A stretch of DNA of 64,000 nucleotides from Paenibacillus lutimineralis (GCF_003991425.1 NZ_CP034346.1:2827501-2891500); one strand, 5' to 3'; counted from the first letter of the stretch, positions 17,005 to 26,198 are shown. Numbers and translations are program-made. The notes: generated from the sequence alone by a model not told the origin.

Positions 17005-17400
17005 TTAACCGAAGGATGTGAGCACGCTCTGCTCAATAATCTCCTTGAGTTCTTCGCTATGTGCTTCGTACTGCTTAGCGGTAATGCTACCGCTTTTTAG
17101 GCGGTCATCCAGTTGCTTCTGTAATTGATTGGTCTGCAGTTCAATGACTTGGTCAATATCGCCGTCTTGATCAGCCGCAATGTCATACAGCGATTTACCT
17201 TCATATAACGACTCATACAGCTCCTTGTCGGAAGTTTGATTCAGAGCTTCTAGCAAATCATCCTTTCCAGGATTTCTGTTGTCAACTGCTGACAGTCTGG
17301 CGACCGAACTTGCGCTTGTGATGGAGCCGCTTAACGCGGTGTTTCCGAAGGAAATTACGGCTACCATCGTTCCGACGATCATCACTCGCTTTATGTTCAT
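17005..17400 (-). CDS. Small secreted protein of unknown function
   Basis: 131 residues. The first 30 residues (MNIKRVMIVGTMVAVISFG onward) form a signal peptide ending near an Ala/Ser-rich stretch. The mature part is polar and helical: DELYESL-type repeat EGKSLYDIAADQDGDIDQV followed by KQLDDRLKSGSITAKQYEA, a pattern common in small exported Bacillota proteins with LxxIA and GxIT/SxxEY helices. Start at 17400 is set by GAGG eight bases upstream; a longer frame to 17484 exists without a ribosome binding site. Single gene, no obvious partner. I do not assign a function. Confidence 0.7.
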   Translation of the reverse strand: MNIKRVMIVGTMVAVISFGNTALSGSITSASSVARLSAVDNRNPGKDDLLEALNQTSDKELYESLYEGKSLYDIAADQDGDIDQVIELQTNQLQKQLDDRLKSGSITAKQYEAHSEELKEIIEQSVLTSFG

Positions 17401-17518
17401 AGTAGAACCTCGTTTCATAGTTTTAAGTACACATGATGTTGGGTTAAGTGAGAAATTAATCTTGATACTATTGTAGGCAGCCAACCTGAGGGGAACCTTA
17501 ATTGTTCTTTAATATAAT

Positions 17519-17554
17519 CTAAAAAAAATGGAAAACTGATGATTCAGTTTTCCA
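17519..17554 (-). terminator. Terminator of the Old Yellow Enzyme gene
   Basis: On the minus strand an 11-bp perfect stem (TGGAAAACTGA with TCAGTTTTCCA, 4-base loop) is followed by eight T residues. Confidence 0.85.
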
Positions 17555-17569
17555 ATCTAATTTCAATAA

Positions 17570-18763
17570 TTACATCTTTTTCTCAAACCCCTCCATCGGT
17601 GCCAATGTAGCTTCATAGGTTTCTCCTTGTTCACCATCAGTAGTAAAATGAATCACATCTCGAAATGAGTTTTCCAAGTAAGCTTGCATCGCTAACGGAA
17701 TGCGCAGCTGGTCCATATCGTAAGGCGAAATTTGATAACGTATACTGTTAAGTTCGCCGCTTGCCACTTTTTGTACCCATTTTGGTTCTCTAATGAATTC
17801 TCTTCCGATTCCGACCAGAGCTGCACCGGCATCGATAACAGCTTTTGCATCTTCTGGCCGCTCTACCGAGCCCACTCCAATTAGCGGTTTGCGGTTATTC
17901 AGGACTTTAACAAATTTAGTCAGGATCGGTTCTTTATCATCAGGTTGATTTAAGGAGGTCCGTCGATAACTTCCCATAGACAAATGAATATAATCCACAG
18001 GTGTATCTGTTAGAGCTTCAGCAAAGGCCAAAGAATCCTCAAGCCGAATTCCCGGGGTCTCCAGTTCTTCAGGGGAGAGACGGTATCCTAGAACAAACGG
18101 CCGATCTGCATTTGCCTTAATGACAGAAGAGACTTCTTCAATTACTCTCAGAGGAAATCTCATACGCTTCTCAAAATTTCCTCCCCATTGATCTGATCGT
18201 CGATTGGAGTTCTCTGAGAAAAATTGTTGAAGGAGATACGTATTGGCGCCATGAAGTTCAACTCCGTCAAATCCTGCCTTAATTGCCCTTAGAGTTGCTC
18301 TGCCAAAATCTTTAATCATATTTTCGATTTCCTCATTTGTTAACTCGCGTGGTTCCTCTGAATCCTTTGGATATGCAGCAGCAATAGGGCTCGCACTTGT
18401 CGGTTGAATGCCTCTTAGAATTTTTGAATTGGTCTTGCGGCCTGCATGAAAAATTTGAATTACCGCTTTGGTACCGTTTTGCTGGATGGCTCTTGCTATT
18501 TTGGAAAGTCCTTTGACAGTAGAATCATGAGCAATGGAAAGCTCGCCCTCAAACCCTTTTCCACCATCTGTAACATATGCGACACCTGTAATAATCATGC
18601 CGGGGCCTCCGGCGCGTTCCGCATAGTAATCCACCTCGTCATTTGTAATGGAGCCATCATAAAAGCTGGACATGGTTGTCATCGGTGCCATGACGACGCT
18701 ATTATTTAATACTAGCCCTTTGGGGGAAAATGTGAATGGCTCCAGAAAGTTTTGGTTCTTCAT
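17570..18763 (-). CDS. Old Yellow Enzyme-type NAD(P)H:flavin oxidoreductase
   Basis: A 397-residue FMN-dependent TIM-barrel ene-reductase. N-terminal NNSVVMAPMTT binds FMN; FDGVELHGANTYLLQQFFSENSNRRSDQWGG carries the usual substrate-binding His and the family signature; LIGVGSVERPEDA and LVGIGREFI bind the FMN phosphate. Such enzymes reduce activated C=C bonds in electrophiles such as enones and quinones. AAGGAGA lies nine bases before the ATG at 18763. It is divergent from an HxlR regulator gene, with a shared inverted repeat between them, which suggests induction by a reactive compound. Confidence 0.92.
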   Translation of the reverse strand: MKNQNFLEPFTFSPKGLVLNNSVVMAPMTTMSSFYDGSITNDEVDYYAERAGGPGMIITGVAYVTDGGKGFEGELSIAHDSTVKGLSKIARAIQQNGTKAVIQIFHAGRKTNSKILRGIQPTSASPIAAAYPKDSEEPRELTNEEIENMIKDFGRATLRAIKAGFDGVELHGANTYLLQQFFSENSNRRSDQWGGNFEKRMRFPLRVIEEVSSVIKANADRPFVLGYRLSPEELETPGIRLEDSLAFAEALTDTPVDYIHLSMGSYRRTSLNQPDDKEPILTKFVKVLNNRKPLIGVGSVERPEDAKAVIDAGAALVGIGREFIREPKWVQKVASGELNSIRYQISPYDMDQLRIPLAMQAYLENSFRDVIHFTTDGEQGETYEATLAPMEGFEKKM

Positions 18764-18796
18764 ACTCTACTCTCTCCTTAATAGGGGATTGCCCTA

Positions 18797-18835
18797 TGAA
18801 TATATTTTCGTTAACATAATACTTTGATATATTCA
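18797..18835. promoter_or_regulatory. Inverted repeat between OYE and HxlR genes
   Basis: TGAATATAT (18797-18805) and ATATATTCA (18827-18835) form a perfect 9-bp inverted repeat 21 bases apart in the divergent intergenic region. It is the best candidate site for the HxlR protein to control both genes. Confidence 0.5.
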
Positions 18836-18888
18836 ATATGAATAGTATGCACTTTTTAGGTAGATACTATCATAAAGGAGAGTGTAGA

Positions 18889-19239
18889 ATGGAGGAAATG
18901 GAACCCGTAAATGTTGAACCGTTTGCTTACGCAATGTCATTGATCGGAGGCAAGTGGAAGATGCATATATTGTTCTGGCTGTGGAAGAAAGAGGTTTTGC
19001 GATACAGTGAGTTAAAAAGAGTGCTGGGGAAAATTACACATAAAATGTTAAGCAGTCAATTGAAAGAATTAGAAGAAAGCGAATTAATTGTTCGAAAAGA
19101 ATACGCTCAGGTGCCGCCCAAGGTAGAATATTTCCTTTCGCCTAAAGGTTTAACTATAATGCCTGTATTGGAAAGCCTGTGTTCGTGGGGGAAAGAGCAC
19201 ATTGCCAATGATGAACGATACATTCATGATTTTCACTGA
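18889..19239 (+). CDS. HxlR-family transcriptional regulator
   Basis: A 116-residue winged-helix regulator. The family signature is clear: LIGGKWKMHILFWL, RYSELKRVLGKITHKMLSSQLKELEESELIVRKEY and VPPKVEYFLSPKGLTIMPVL. The start at 18889 is set by AAAGGAGA. The N-terminal Cys that redox-sensing YodB/CatR proteins use is absent; the only Cys is near the C-terminus (SLCSWG). The gene is divergent from the OYE gene that it probably regulates. The signal it senses is unknown. Confidence 0.9.
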   Translation: MEEMEPVNVEPFAYAMSLIGGKWKMHILFWLWKKEVLRYSELKRVLGKITHKMLSSQLKELEESELIVRKEYAQVPPKVEYFLSPKGLTIMPVLESLCSWGKEHIANDERYIHDFH

Positions 19240-19335
19240 GGGTATTTTTCATAACCTGTGGAAATTTAGAAGCGGAGATCAGAAGTACTTCTGAGTCTTG
19301 TCTGCTTGTATAGCAATTATAGTGATAAGAAATGA

Positions 19336-19369
19336 AGAGAGGCAGCCTTATCGTGGAGGCAGCCTCTCT
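19336..19369. terminator. Bidirectional hairpin between hxlR-type and GH8 genes
   Basis: AGAGAGGCAGCC and GGCAGCCTCTCT form a 12-bp stem with one mismatch between two converging genes. T runs are short on both sides, so termination may be partial. Confidence 0.6.
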
Positions 19370-19405
19370 TCGTCTTGTATAGGACGGATATATGTGATTC
19401 TTTGA

Positions 19406-20548
19406 TCAGTAAATTCGGAAATTGCCGCTTAGAGCGAGTAGGGCGAAGAAATACAGACAATTGTCGTAATAGCGCCGTTCGCCGCTGCGAAGAGGGGTAT
19501 TCCAGAACAGGTGCACGAATCGTTCCGCATCTGGGCCGTCCGCGGCCAGAGATGCCATCGCGTTAGTCGCCAGCAGTCCGATGGGATGCAGCGCCGCTTC
19601 CTCAAAAGGCTCACCGTCAATCGTATAGCGACGGTAGTCCGACACATCAATATCATGGAAGAAATGTTGAATCCGGTTCGACTGCTCCACCTGCCAAGAG
19701 TCCTTGCGGAACCATTCCCAATCGAGGGCAATATTCGCGGCAACCCGGTACGCATCGCTGAAGAAATGACGGAAGTCGCCATGGGGCTGAGGGTCTGCAG
19801 GCGTTCCATCGTAATTTGCATATTCTGCTGCCAGTCCGGTGACGGGATGACAGGCCTTATGCAAATAGCTTCGGCTTGCTTCAGCAGCTTCGCTCCAAAA
19901 TGCTCGATCCTGCTCATCAGCATGTAGAGCGAACAATTCATAGAAATGGGGGAGATGATAGGACGGATCGCTAAATGAAGACTCTGGCACAAATTTGATG
20001 AGCTTGGTTGCCGGATCAAACATGGGATCGCCTTCCCCATTCTCGCCTTGATGCAGGCAGGCGCGGAGAATTGTTCTCGCCTGCGCGGAGTAGTCGTACG
20101 GCTCTGGTCCGTCTCCCCAGCGATTCGAGGCGAATAATAACGCCATCGCAAAGAATTCTTCACCATCTGGTGCAGGTCCCGGAGACAACCGCGTGCCATC
20201 TGGCTTGCAATGCCAGGCGAAATAATCTTTGTAACGTCCTTCCGTATGCTGCATGAATTCCTTAGCGAATGCCCACAGTCGGTCAAATTCATCTTTTTTG
20301 TTCATCTGAACAGCCATCATCATTCCGTAGGATATGCCCTCGGTTCTCACATCAATATTGCCGGTATCAAGCAAATATCCTTTATTCTCATCCAACGGGT
20401 AGTAGATCCGCACATCAGAATCCCCGTAGAACAGTTCATTCCATGTGTCCTCAAGCTTTGCGTTAATTTCTTCCTCAGAATAGCCGATTTCCTTGAACAA
20501 ATTTCTATATTGCTTTGTGTGATAAGCAGCTTTTTCGAAAGTTGTCAT
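19406..20548 (-). CDS. GH8 reducing-end xylose-releasing exo-oligoxylanase (Rex-like)
   Basis: A 380-residue glycoside hydrolase family 8 enzyme. RTEGISYGMMMAV carries the catalytic acid Glu70, the same number as in the Bacillus halodurans Rex enzyme when the start at 20548 is used; Asp128 in PAPDGEE and an Asp near 265 (HFFSDAYR) match the other active-site acids. GGAGG lies four bases before this ATG; an upstream ATG at 20587 lacks one. No signal peptide is present, so it acts in the cytoplasm, removing single xylose units from the reducing end of imported xylo-oligosaccharides. No xylan transporter or xylosidase gene is near it. Confidence 0.9.
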   Translation of the reverse strand: MTTFEKAAYHTKQYRNLFKEIGYSEEEINAKLEDTWNELFYGDSDVRIYYPLDENKGYLLDTGNIDVRTEGISYGMMMAVQMNKKDEFDRLWAFAKEFMQHTEGRYKDYFAWHCKPDGTRLSPGPAPDGEEFFAMALLFASNRWGDGPEPYDYSAQARTILRACLHQGENGEGDPMFDPATKLIKFVPESSFSDPSYHLPHFYELFALHADEQDRAFWSEAAEASRSYLHKACHPVTGLAAEYANYDGTPADPQPHGDFRHFFSDAYRVAANIALDWEWFRKDSWQVEQSNRIQHFFHDIDVSDYRRYTIDGEPFEEAALHPIGLLATNAMASLAADGPDAERFVHLFWNTPLRSGERRYYDNCLYFFALLALSGNFRIY

Positions 20549-20665
20549 CGCTTCCTCCAGGATATCTTTTTGTCCAAAGTATACCATATGGGGAGGTGTA
20601 TAAATTAAAGCGTTTCCCCTAATTAATATAGATTTTCGAAAGAGATCAGAAAGAATAAATCCATA

Positions 20666-20683
20666 ATGTGATGAAATTCACAT
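20666..20683. promoter_or_regulatory. Perfect Crp/Fnr-type palindrome
   Basis: ATGTGA-TGAAAT-TCACAT is an 18-bp site with perfect TGTGA-N6-TCACA symmetry. In Bacillota this is the recognition pattern of Fnr/ArcR-type regulators rather than cAMP-CRP. It lies 118 bp upstream of the GH8 start and 184 bp upstream of mtlA, so it could serve either gene. Confidence 0.55.
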
Positions 20684-20730
20684 ATTAAAGAAAGCTTATT
20701 TATAGAGGTTTGTAGGCGGATTAGTAAAGT

Positions 20731-20754
20731 ATTGTCAGTAGGTATGCTGACAAT
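20731..20754. promoter_or_regulatory. Candidate MtlR operator upstream of mtlA
   Basis: ATTGTCAG-N8-CTGACAAT is a perfect inverted repeat containing TTGTCA and TGACAA, the half-sites known for MtlR in Bacillus and Geobacillus. It ends 17 bp before the -35 of the mtl promoter, the right place for an activator. Confidence 0.7.
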
Positions 20755-20771
20755 ATAGCGTTTTCATTTTG

Positions 20772-20800
20772 TTGAGTATCTCTCAGATGTCCAATACGAT
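20772..20800 (+). promoter_or_regulatory. Promoter of the mannitol operon
   Basis: TTGAGT (20772-20777), 17 bp, TACGAT (20795-20800). The moderate match agrees with an activator-dependent promoter. Confidence 0.55.
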
Positions 20801-20810
20801 GGGTACATAA

Positions 20811-20840
20811 CGAGCGGTAATTAGCCCAATAGTCCGCTCG
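20811..20840 (+). other. 5' leader hairpin of the mtl mRNA
   Basis: CGAGCGG and CCGCTCG pair around a 16-base loop and are followed by CAAAAAAACT, then the mtlA ribosome binding site (AGGGAGG, 20853-20859). There is no T run, so a terminator is unlikely. It could stabilise the 5' end of the mRNA. Confidence 0.5.
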
Positions 20841-20866
20841 CAAAAAAACTATAGGGAGGCTGTCAT

Positions 20867-22330
20867 ATGGCCCAAACAACATCTTCCACTTCGTCTGGTT
20901 CTGCACGGGTGGGAGTCCAAAAATTCGGACGTTTCCTAAGTGGTATGGTGATGCCAAATATCGGAGCGTTCATCGCTTGGGGCTTGATTACGGCTTTGTT
21001 CATTCCAACAGGTTGGATTCCGAATGAATACTTAGCCAAGCTCGTTGATCCGATGATCAAGTTTCTGCTTCCACTCTTGATCGGCTACACCGGGGGTACG
21101 ATGGTACATAAGCAGCGCGGCGGGGTAATTGGTGCCCTAGTTACGATGGGAGTTATCGTCGGTACGGATATTCCGATGTTCCTCGGCGCCATGGCTGTTG
21201 GACCTGGGGCGGCCTGGGTGCTTAAGAAATTCGATAAAGCAGTAGAAGGCAAGATCAAATCCGGCTTTGAAATGCTGGTTAACAATTTCTCGCTGGGCAT
21301 TATCGGCGGCGGGCTCGTACTGATCTCATACTCCATCGTAGGGCGTATTATTGAAGCGGTTACAAGCGCTCTCTCGACGGGTGTGGATTTTCTAGTCAGC
21401 AATCATCTGATTCCACTGGTCAACATTCTGATCGAACCGGCCAAGGTACTGTTTCTAAACAATGCGATCAACCACGGCGTACTAAGTCCGATTGCCGCTG
21501 AGCAAGCACTTAGTGCGGGTAAATCGTTACTGTATATGCTGGAATCAAACCCAGGCCCTGGTATTGGTATCCTGCTTGCTTACATGTTCTTCGGTCGTGG
21601 TAGTGCTAGACAATCAGCATCAGGAGCTGCGATTATTCATTTCTTCGGCGGGATTCATGAGATTTACTTCCCGTACATTTTGATGAAGCCTCGACTCATT
21701 TTGGCCGCTATAGCTGGTGGTGTAACAGGTACGCTTACATTCTCGCTGCTGAACGCTGGACTTGTTGGTCCGCCATCGCCGGGAAGTATTATCGCTTATC
21801 TAGCTATGGCTCCGCGTGGAGAGATTATACCAGCATTGAGCGGTGTTATTACGGCAGCGATTGTCTCCTTCGGTGTTTCAGCACTGTTGCTGAAGACGGA
21901 GAAGAAACAAGAAGAGGATCGGGATGAATTGGAAGAAGCAACCAAGCGTGTCAAGGATATAAAAGCGGCAGGGTCACTAGCTTCAAGTGGGGTTGCAGCA
22001 AGAGAAGCAAGCGCGTCCATCGCCATGGAAGCTTCTGGGGAACTGAAGAGTAAGGAAGAGGTTCGTAAGATTATTTTTGCTTGTGATGCGGGTATGGGAT
22101 CAAGTGCAATGGGTGCTTCCATTCTGCGCAAAAAAATGAAAGCGGTAGGGTCACCGATCGAAGTTGGTAATACCGCGATTGGCGACATTCCGTCCGATGC
22201 AGATATCGTAGTTACGCATAAGACATTAACGGATCGCGCCCGTGGAATTGCGCCGCAGGCCGAGCATATTTCCATCGACAACTTCCTGAAGAGCCCGGAA
22301 TATGACGTACTTGTTGAACGTTTGAAATAA
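20867..22330 (+). CDS. mtlA: Mannitol-specific PTS enzyme IICB
   Basis: A 487-residue PTS permease. Residues 1-350 form the membrane IIC domain (FGRFLSGMVMPNIGAFIAWGL at the N-terminus; GGIHEIYFPYI carries the conserved GI-E substrate motif). A charged linker of about 45 residues follows, then the IIB domain with phosphorylated Cys406 in FACDAGMGSSAMGAS. There is no fused IIA; that is encoded by mtlF. It imports mannitol and releases mannitol-1-phosphate. First gene of a six-gene operon; AGGGAGG precedes ATG 20867. Confidence 0.96.
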   Translation: MAQTTSSTSSGSARVGVQKFGRFLSGMVMPNIGAFIAWGLITALFIPTGWIPNEYLAKLVDPMIKFLLPLLIGYTGGTMVHKQRGGVIGALVTMGVIVGTDIPMFLGAMAVGPGAAWVLKKFDKAVEGKIKSGFEMLVNNFSLGIIGGGLVLISYSIVGRIIEAVTSALSTGVDFLVSNHLIPLVNILIEPAKVLFLNNAINHGVLSPIAAEQALSAGKSLLYMLESNPGPGIGILLAYMFFGRGSARQSASGAAIIHFFGGIHEIYFPYILMKPRLILAAIAGGVTGTLTFSLLNAGLVGPPSPGSIIAYLAMAPRGEIIPALSGVITAAIVSFGVSALLLKTEKKQEEDRDELEEATKRVKDIKAAGSLASSGVAAREASASIAMEASGELKSKEEVRKIIFACDAGMGSSAMGASILRKKMKAVGSPIEVGNTAIGDIPSDADIVVTHKTLTDRARGIAPQAEHISIDNFLKSPEYDVLVERLK

Positions 22331-22407
22331 CATTACACGATAAGCCAAGGGTGAGCAATTGTCAGCATCCTACGCTTATTACGACCGCTTTTTTGGAGGC
22401 ATGATCT

Positions 22408-24555
22408 ATGGAAATTACACAGCGCATGAGACAGATCCTGGACTTGCTTCTCCGCAGTCCCTATGAATCCACCGTTGCCGAGATTGCCCAGAGTATTCGT
22501 GTGAGTCCACGAACGGTGCATAGGGAGCTTGATGCGGTAGAGAGCTTTCTGCATCGCAGGGGGATCTTGCTTCACCGGAAGGCGGGTTCGGGTCTTAGTC
22601 TGGATGGGGAGCCTGAGCGGCTTGAGCATATTAAATTGGAGCTCCTCACCCCAGCTAATGCGGAATACTCAGCGGAAGAGCGTCAGATCTTCCTGCTGTA
22701 CAGACTACTTGAATCTCATGAACCGATTAAATTGTACGCACTGGCTCACGAGATGAAGGTAACGGTGTCCACCATTTCCGCAGATCTCGATGATCTGACC
22801 GATTGGATTGGCAAGCAGGAGCTTCGGCTTATACGACGACGAGGTTATGGAGTTGAGATCAAAGGTTCTGAACCAGCGATCCGTGAAGCCATTCGGGATC
22901 TTGTTGGAATTCGCTTCGATGACTTGACACTCATATCCGGAGCCGATCAGAGCTTACTTCATCCAGTGGATCGCCGGATTGCTTCGATGGCTTGTGTCGA
23001 CTCGATTAAGACAATCGAAGAGATATTGTGGAAGTGGGAAGACCAGTCTCTGGAGGAGTCGTTCAGTGAAGAGGCTTATACTGATCTGCTGATCCACCTA
23101 TCGATCGCTGCGGACCGTATAGGATCGAAGAAGGAAATCAGCGAAGCAGAGGCTGGACGGATTGTCCGCGGCAGACAAGGAGCAAGCGAAGAACAAATCA
23201 CAGAGGTCGAAAGCTTATGTAAACATCTTGGTGAAGCATTGAATCTGGAATATTCAACGGTTGAGATGGTATATACCGCAAGCTTATTGGAGAAGGCGAG
23301 AGGGCACGTGAGCGAATCGTTGCCTGCTGATGACCTGCAACTGGCTGGAGCGGTCCGATCCCTGATTCATTATATGGCAGAATTTGATGATCAGGATTAT
23401 ATGGCAGATCGCTCGTTAAGGGACGGATTATTCACTCATTTGGGAGCAGCTCTGGAACGGATTACTGCCGGACAGCGCATTCGCAATCCATTAATGGATA
23501 CGATTCGCAAGGAGTATGGGGAATTGTTCGGCCGAGTCCGGCAAGCGGCCAAAGCTGCTTTTCCTAACAACAGCATCCCGGATGAAGAGATCGCTTTTCT
23601 GGTCATGCATTTTGGAGCTTCCCGGGAACGTATCGGGCAGATCCATCCAAACATTCGGGTGGTCATCGTCTGCACGAGCGGGATCGGTTCTTCCAAGCTG
23701 CTGGCTGTACGACTGCGGAAGGAATTCCCACAGATCAAGATCGTAGGTCAGGCTTCATGGTATGAGGCAGTGCGAATCCCAAGGTCGGATTATGATCTGA
23801 TCATCAGCACGGTGGAGTTGCCTCTGCGCGAAGATCAATATTTGAAATTAAGCCCGCTGCTGAATGAAGATGAGACGGTTCAGCTTCGGACTTATATTAA
23901 AGGCCGTGGCTCGCGGCAGCTGTTGCAGGAGCAAAAGCCTGGTAATTTACTGCATCATGCATTGGACGATGATTTCCGTACAACTGCGAGGACGCAAGTG
24001 AATCAAGAGCAGTCAGTTGGAATTGCTGCCATAGACGATCTACGCTATCTCAACAAAAGTGTTCAGCTAAGTATCGAGATATTGGAAGCATTCCGTGTGA
24101 TTCCGCTGCAGATCAGCGGCACGCCTAGTCTGATGAAATGGCTGCATGCTGCATGCTATCATCCTCAGATCCAGAAGGTCGTTGATGAGCCCGATGTAGT
24201 CGCCAGACTACTTCTCGAACGAGAGAAGAATGGAACGCAGATGATTCCTGGAACGGAACTAGCGCTCTTTCATACCCGATCGGATACGGTGAAAAGGCCG
24301 CTACTGATGCTGTTTGAGCTAGATCATAGCTTCAGTATGGAGGAATCAGGGGAGGCTGAGTTATCACGGTTTCTACTTATGTTGGCACCAAAGCAGTTAT
24401 CTAGAGAAAGTATTGAAGTGTTAAGTGAAATAAGCGCTACCTTGTTAGATATAGAAATCATGAAAGCGCTCGCGGAAGGTCAGGAACAGCAGATCAGGGA
24501 GCTGATGTCGGCCCATCTTCGCACTTATCTATTAAACAAACTGGAGAGAGAGTGA
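22408..24555 (+). CDS. mtlR: Mannitol operon transcriptional activator (PRD/EIIB/EIIA type)
   Basis: A 715-residue regulator with an N-terminal HTH (residues 5-60), a second HTH (about 90-165), two PRD domains (about 190-300 and 310-410), a Gat-type IIB-like domain with Cys422 (VVIVCTSGIGSSK) and a IIA-like domain at the C-terminus with FHTRSD. PRD2 His344 and His401 and Cys422 match the residues by which HPr and the mannitol IIA/IIB control B. subtilis MtlR. The usual second PRD1 His seems replaced (TASLLEKAR). TTGGAGGC precedes the ATG. It likely binds the TTGTCA/TGACAA site upstream of mtlA. Confidence 0.94.
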   Translation: MEITQRMRQILDLLLRSPYESTVAEIAQSIRVSPRTVHRELDAVESFLHRRGILLHRKAGSGLSLDGEPERLEHIKLELLTPANAEYSAEERQIFLLYRLLESHEPIKLYALAHEMKVTVSTISADLDDLTDWIGKQELRLIRRRGYGVEIKGSEPAIREAIRDLVGIRFDDLTLISGADQSLLHPVDRRIASMACVDSIKTIEEILWKWEDQSLEESFSEEAYTDLLIHLSIAADRIGSKKEISEAEAGRIVRGRQGASEEQITEVESLCKHLGEALNLEYSTVEMVYTASLLEKARGHVSESLPADDLQLAGAVRSLIHYMAEFDDQDYMADRSLRDGLFTHLGAALERITAGQRIRNPLMDTIRKEYGELFGRVRQAAKAAFPNNSIPDEEIAFLVMHFGASRERIGQIHPNIRVVIVCTSGIGSSKLLAVRLRKEFPQIKIVGQASWYEAVRIPRSDYDLIISTVELPLREDQYLKLSPLLNEDETVQLRTYIKGRGSRQLLQEQKPGNLLHHALDDDFRTTARTQVNQEQSVGIAAIDDLRYLNKSVQLSIEILEAFRVIPLQISGTPSLMKWLHAACYHPQIQKVVDEPDVVARLLLEREKNGTQMIPGTELALFHTRSDTVKRPLLMLFELDHSFSMEESGEAELSRFLLMLAPKQLSRESIEVLSEISATLLDIEIMKALAEGQEQQIRELMSAHLRTYLLNKLERE

Positions 24556-24561
24556 TCATCG

Positions 24562-24999
24562 ATGAGTATTTTATCCGCAGAACAGATTCGATTAAACGTG
24601 AAGGTATCAGACAAATACGAAGCGATTCGCTTAGTTGGTCAAATACTGGTCGATACCGGGCATGTTGATGAGGATTATATTGAGAAAATGATTGAACGCG
24701 AGGATAATCTGTCTACTTATATGGGGTCTGGGCTTGCGATCCCCCATGGCACGAATGAATCCAAAGCCATGATCAAATCGACAGGACTTGCTGTATTGCA
24801 AATTCCAGATGGAGTGAATTTTGGCGGAGATGAGCCGGCAGTGCTTGTCGTAGGGGTTGCGGCACAGCGGGGAGAACATATGGGAATTCTGACCAACCTC
24901 GCCATGGTCTGTTCCGATGATGACAGCATGGAAAGTCTTCGTACTGCAACATCTGCTGAAGAGATTCTAATGCTCTTTGAAAGCGGGATGGAAGAATGA
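24562..24999 (+). CDS. mtlF: Mannitol-specific PTS enzyme IIA
   Basis: A 145-residue IIA protein of the mannitol/fructose family. The phospho-accepting His62 lies in GSGLAIPHGTNESK; EIREDNLSTYMG-type sequence precedes it. It takes phosphate from HPr and passes it to Cys406 of MtlA, and probably also to MtlR as a signal. It starts 6 bp after mtlR and overlaps mtlD by 4 bp (ATGA). Confidence 0.95.
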   Translation: MSILSAEQIRLNVKVSDKYEAIRLVGQILVDTGHVDEDYIEKMIEREDNLSTYMGSGLAIPHGTNESKAMIKSTGLAVLQIPDGVNFGGDEPAVLVVGVAAQRGEHMGILTNLAMVCSDDDSMESLRTATSAEEILMLFESGMEE

Positions 25000-26132
25000 A
25001 GGCTCTTCATTTTGGCGCGGGCAATATCGGCAGAGGTTTTATCGGCCTGTTATTGTCCGAGTCAGGCTATGATGTCATCTTCTCAGATGTAAATGAGACG
25101 GTCGTTCGGGCTTTGCAAGAGCGCGGAAGTTATGAGGTCAAGATCGCAGATGAATCAGAACAGCGTATCCCGGTTCATAATGTATCCGCTATTGACGGGC
25201 GAAATCCTGCCGTGGTTGCCGAAGAGGTTGCCTCAGCTGATCTCATTACGACAGCCGTTGGCGTAACGACTCTTAAGCATATCGCTCCGGGCATTGCTGC
25301 AGGAATTAAACTGCGCATGGAGCGCGGTGGCCCTAAGCTTCATATTATTGCTTGCGAAAATGCAATCGGAGCGAGTACGCAATTAAAAGAGCATGTTATG
25401 AACCTGTTATCAGTTCGGGAGCAAGAAACGGCAGTCTCGCTAATTGCTTTTCCAGATTCGGCTGTGGATCGTATCGTTCCTCTTCAATACCATGAGGATC
25501 CGCTTGAAGTTACGGTAGAACCGTTCTATGAGTGGGTTATTGATCGGCAGCAAATGTTCAACGATGTGCATGAGATTAGCGGGGTTCACTATGTTGATGA
25601 TCTGATCCCTTACATTGAGCGCAAGCTCTTCACCGTGAATACGGGCCACTGCAGCACGGCTTATGCCGGTTATCACAAAGGATATTCAACGATCCTGGAA
25701 GCCGTGAAAGATGAAGAAGTCATCAACCTCGTGTACGGAGCGCTGCAGGAGACAGGGAGCATGTTGGTGGAAGCTTACGGTTTCAAGGAAGAGGAACATG
25801 AAGAGTATATCCGTAAAATTATGGACCGCTTCCGCAACCCTTATCTAAGTGATGAGATCGTTAGGGTTGGGCGTTCACCGATCCGTAAGCTGTCACCTGA
25901 GGATCGTCTTGTTCGGCCAGCGCTTAAAGCCTGGGAACAAGGAGGCGTTACCGAGCATCTGGCCAAAGTAATGGCGCTGGCTCTCAAGTTTGATTACGCG
26001 GAGGATCTTGAAGCCGTGAAGCTGCAGGATTTGATTGCTGAAAAGGGAGTTCGCCAGGCCTTTGCTGACATAAGTGGGCTTGATCTTTCGCATGAATTAA
26101 CTCAATCCGTGATGGATGCATATGAGAAATAA
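24996..26132 (+). CDS. mtlD: Mannitol-1-phosphate 5-dehydrogenase
   Basis: 378 residues, the usual length. The N-terminal NAD-binding motif is HFGAGNIGRGFIG; NTGHCSTAYAGYHKG and the PDSAVDRIVP stretch mark the polyol dehydrogenase long-chain family active site. It oxidises mannitol-1-phosphate to fructose-6-phosphate with NAD. The start overlaps the mtlF stop by 4 bp, so translation is coupled. Confidence 0.96.
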   Translation: MKALHFGAGNIGRGFIGLLLSESGYDVIFSDVNETVVRALQERGSYEVKIADESEQRIPVHNVSAIDGRNPAVVAEEVASADLITTAVGVTTLKHIAPGIAAGIKLRMERGGPKLHIIACENAIGASTQLKEHVMNLLSVREQETAVSLIAFPDSAVDRIVPLQYHEDPLEVTVEPFYEWVIDRQQMFNDVHEISGVHYVDDLIPYIERKLFTVNTGHCSTAYAGYHKGYSTILEAVKDEEVINLVYGALQETGSMLVEAYGFKEEEHEEYIRKIMDRFRNPYLSDEIVRVGRSPIRKLSPEDRLVRPALKAWEQGGVTEHLAKVMALALKFDYAEDLEAVKLQDLIAEKGVRQAFADISGLDLSHELTQSVMDAYEK

Positions 26133-26198
26133 ATAGAGAAAGTAGAAACTGAACTTCCTAATTAAGCTAGTTTGGCTTCTATAATAGGAGGGATTGGA

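Noticed and set aside
19429..20292. 287-codon open frame inside the GH8 gene
   Set aside because: It is the shadow frame of a gene with clear catalytic residues; composition is Arg/Ser-rich noise.
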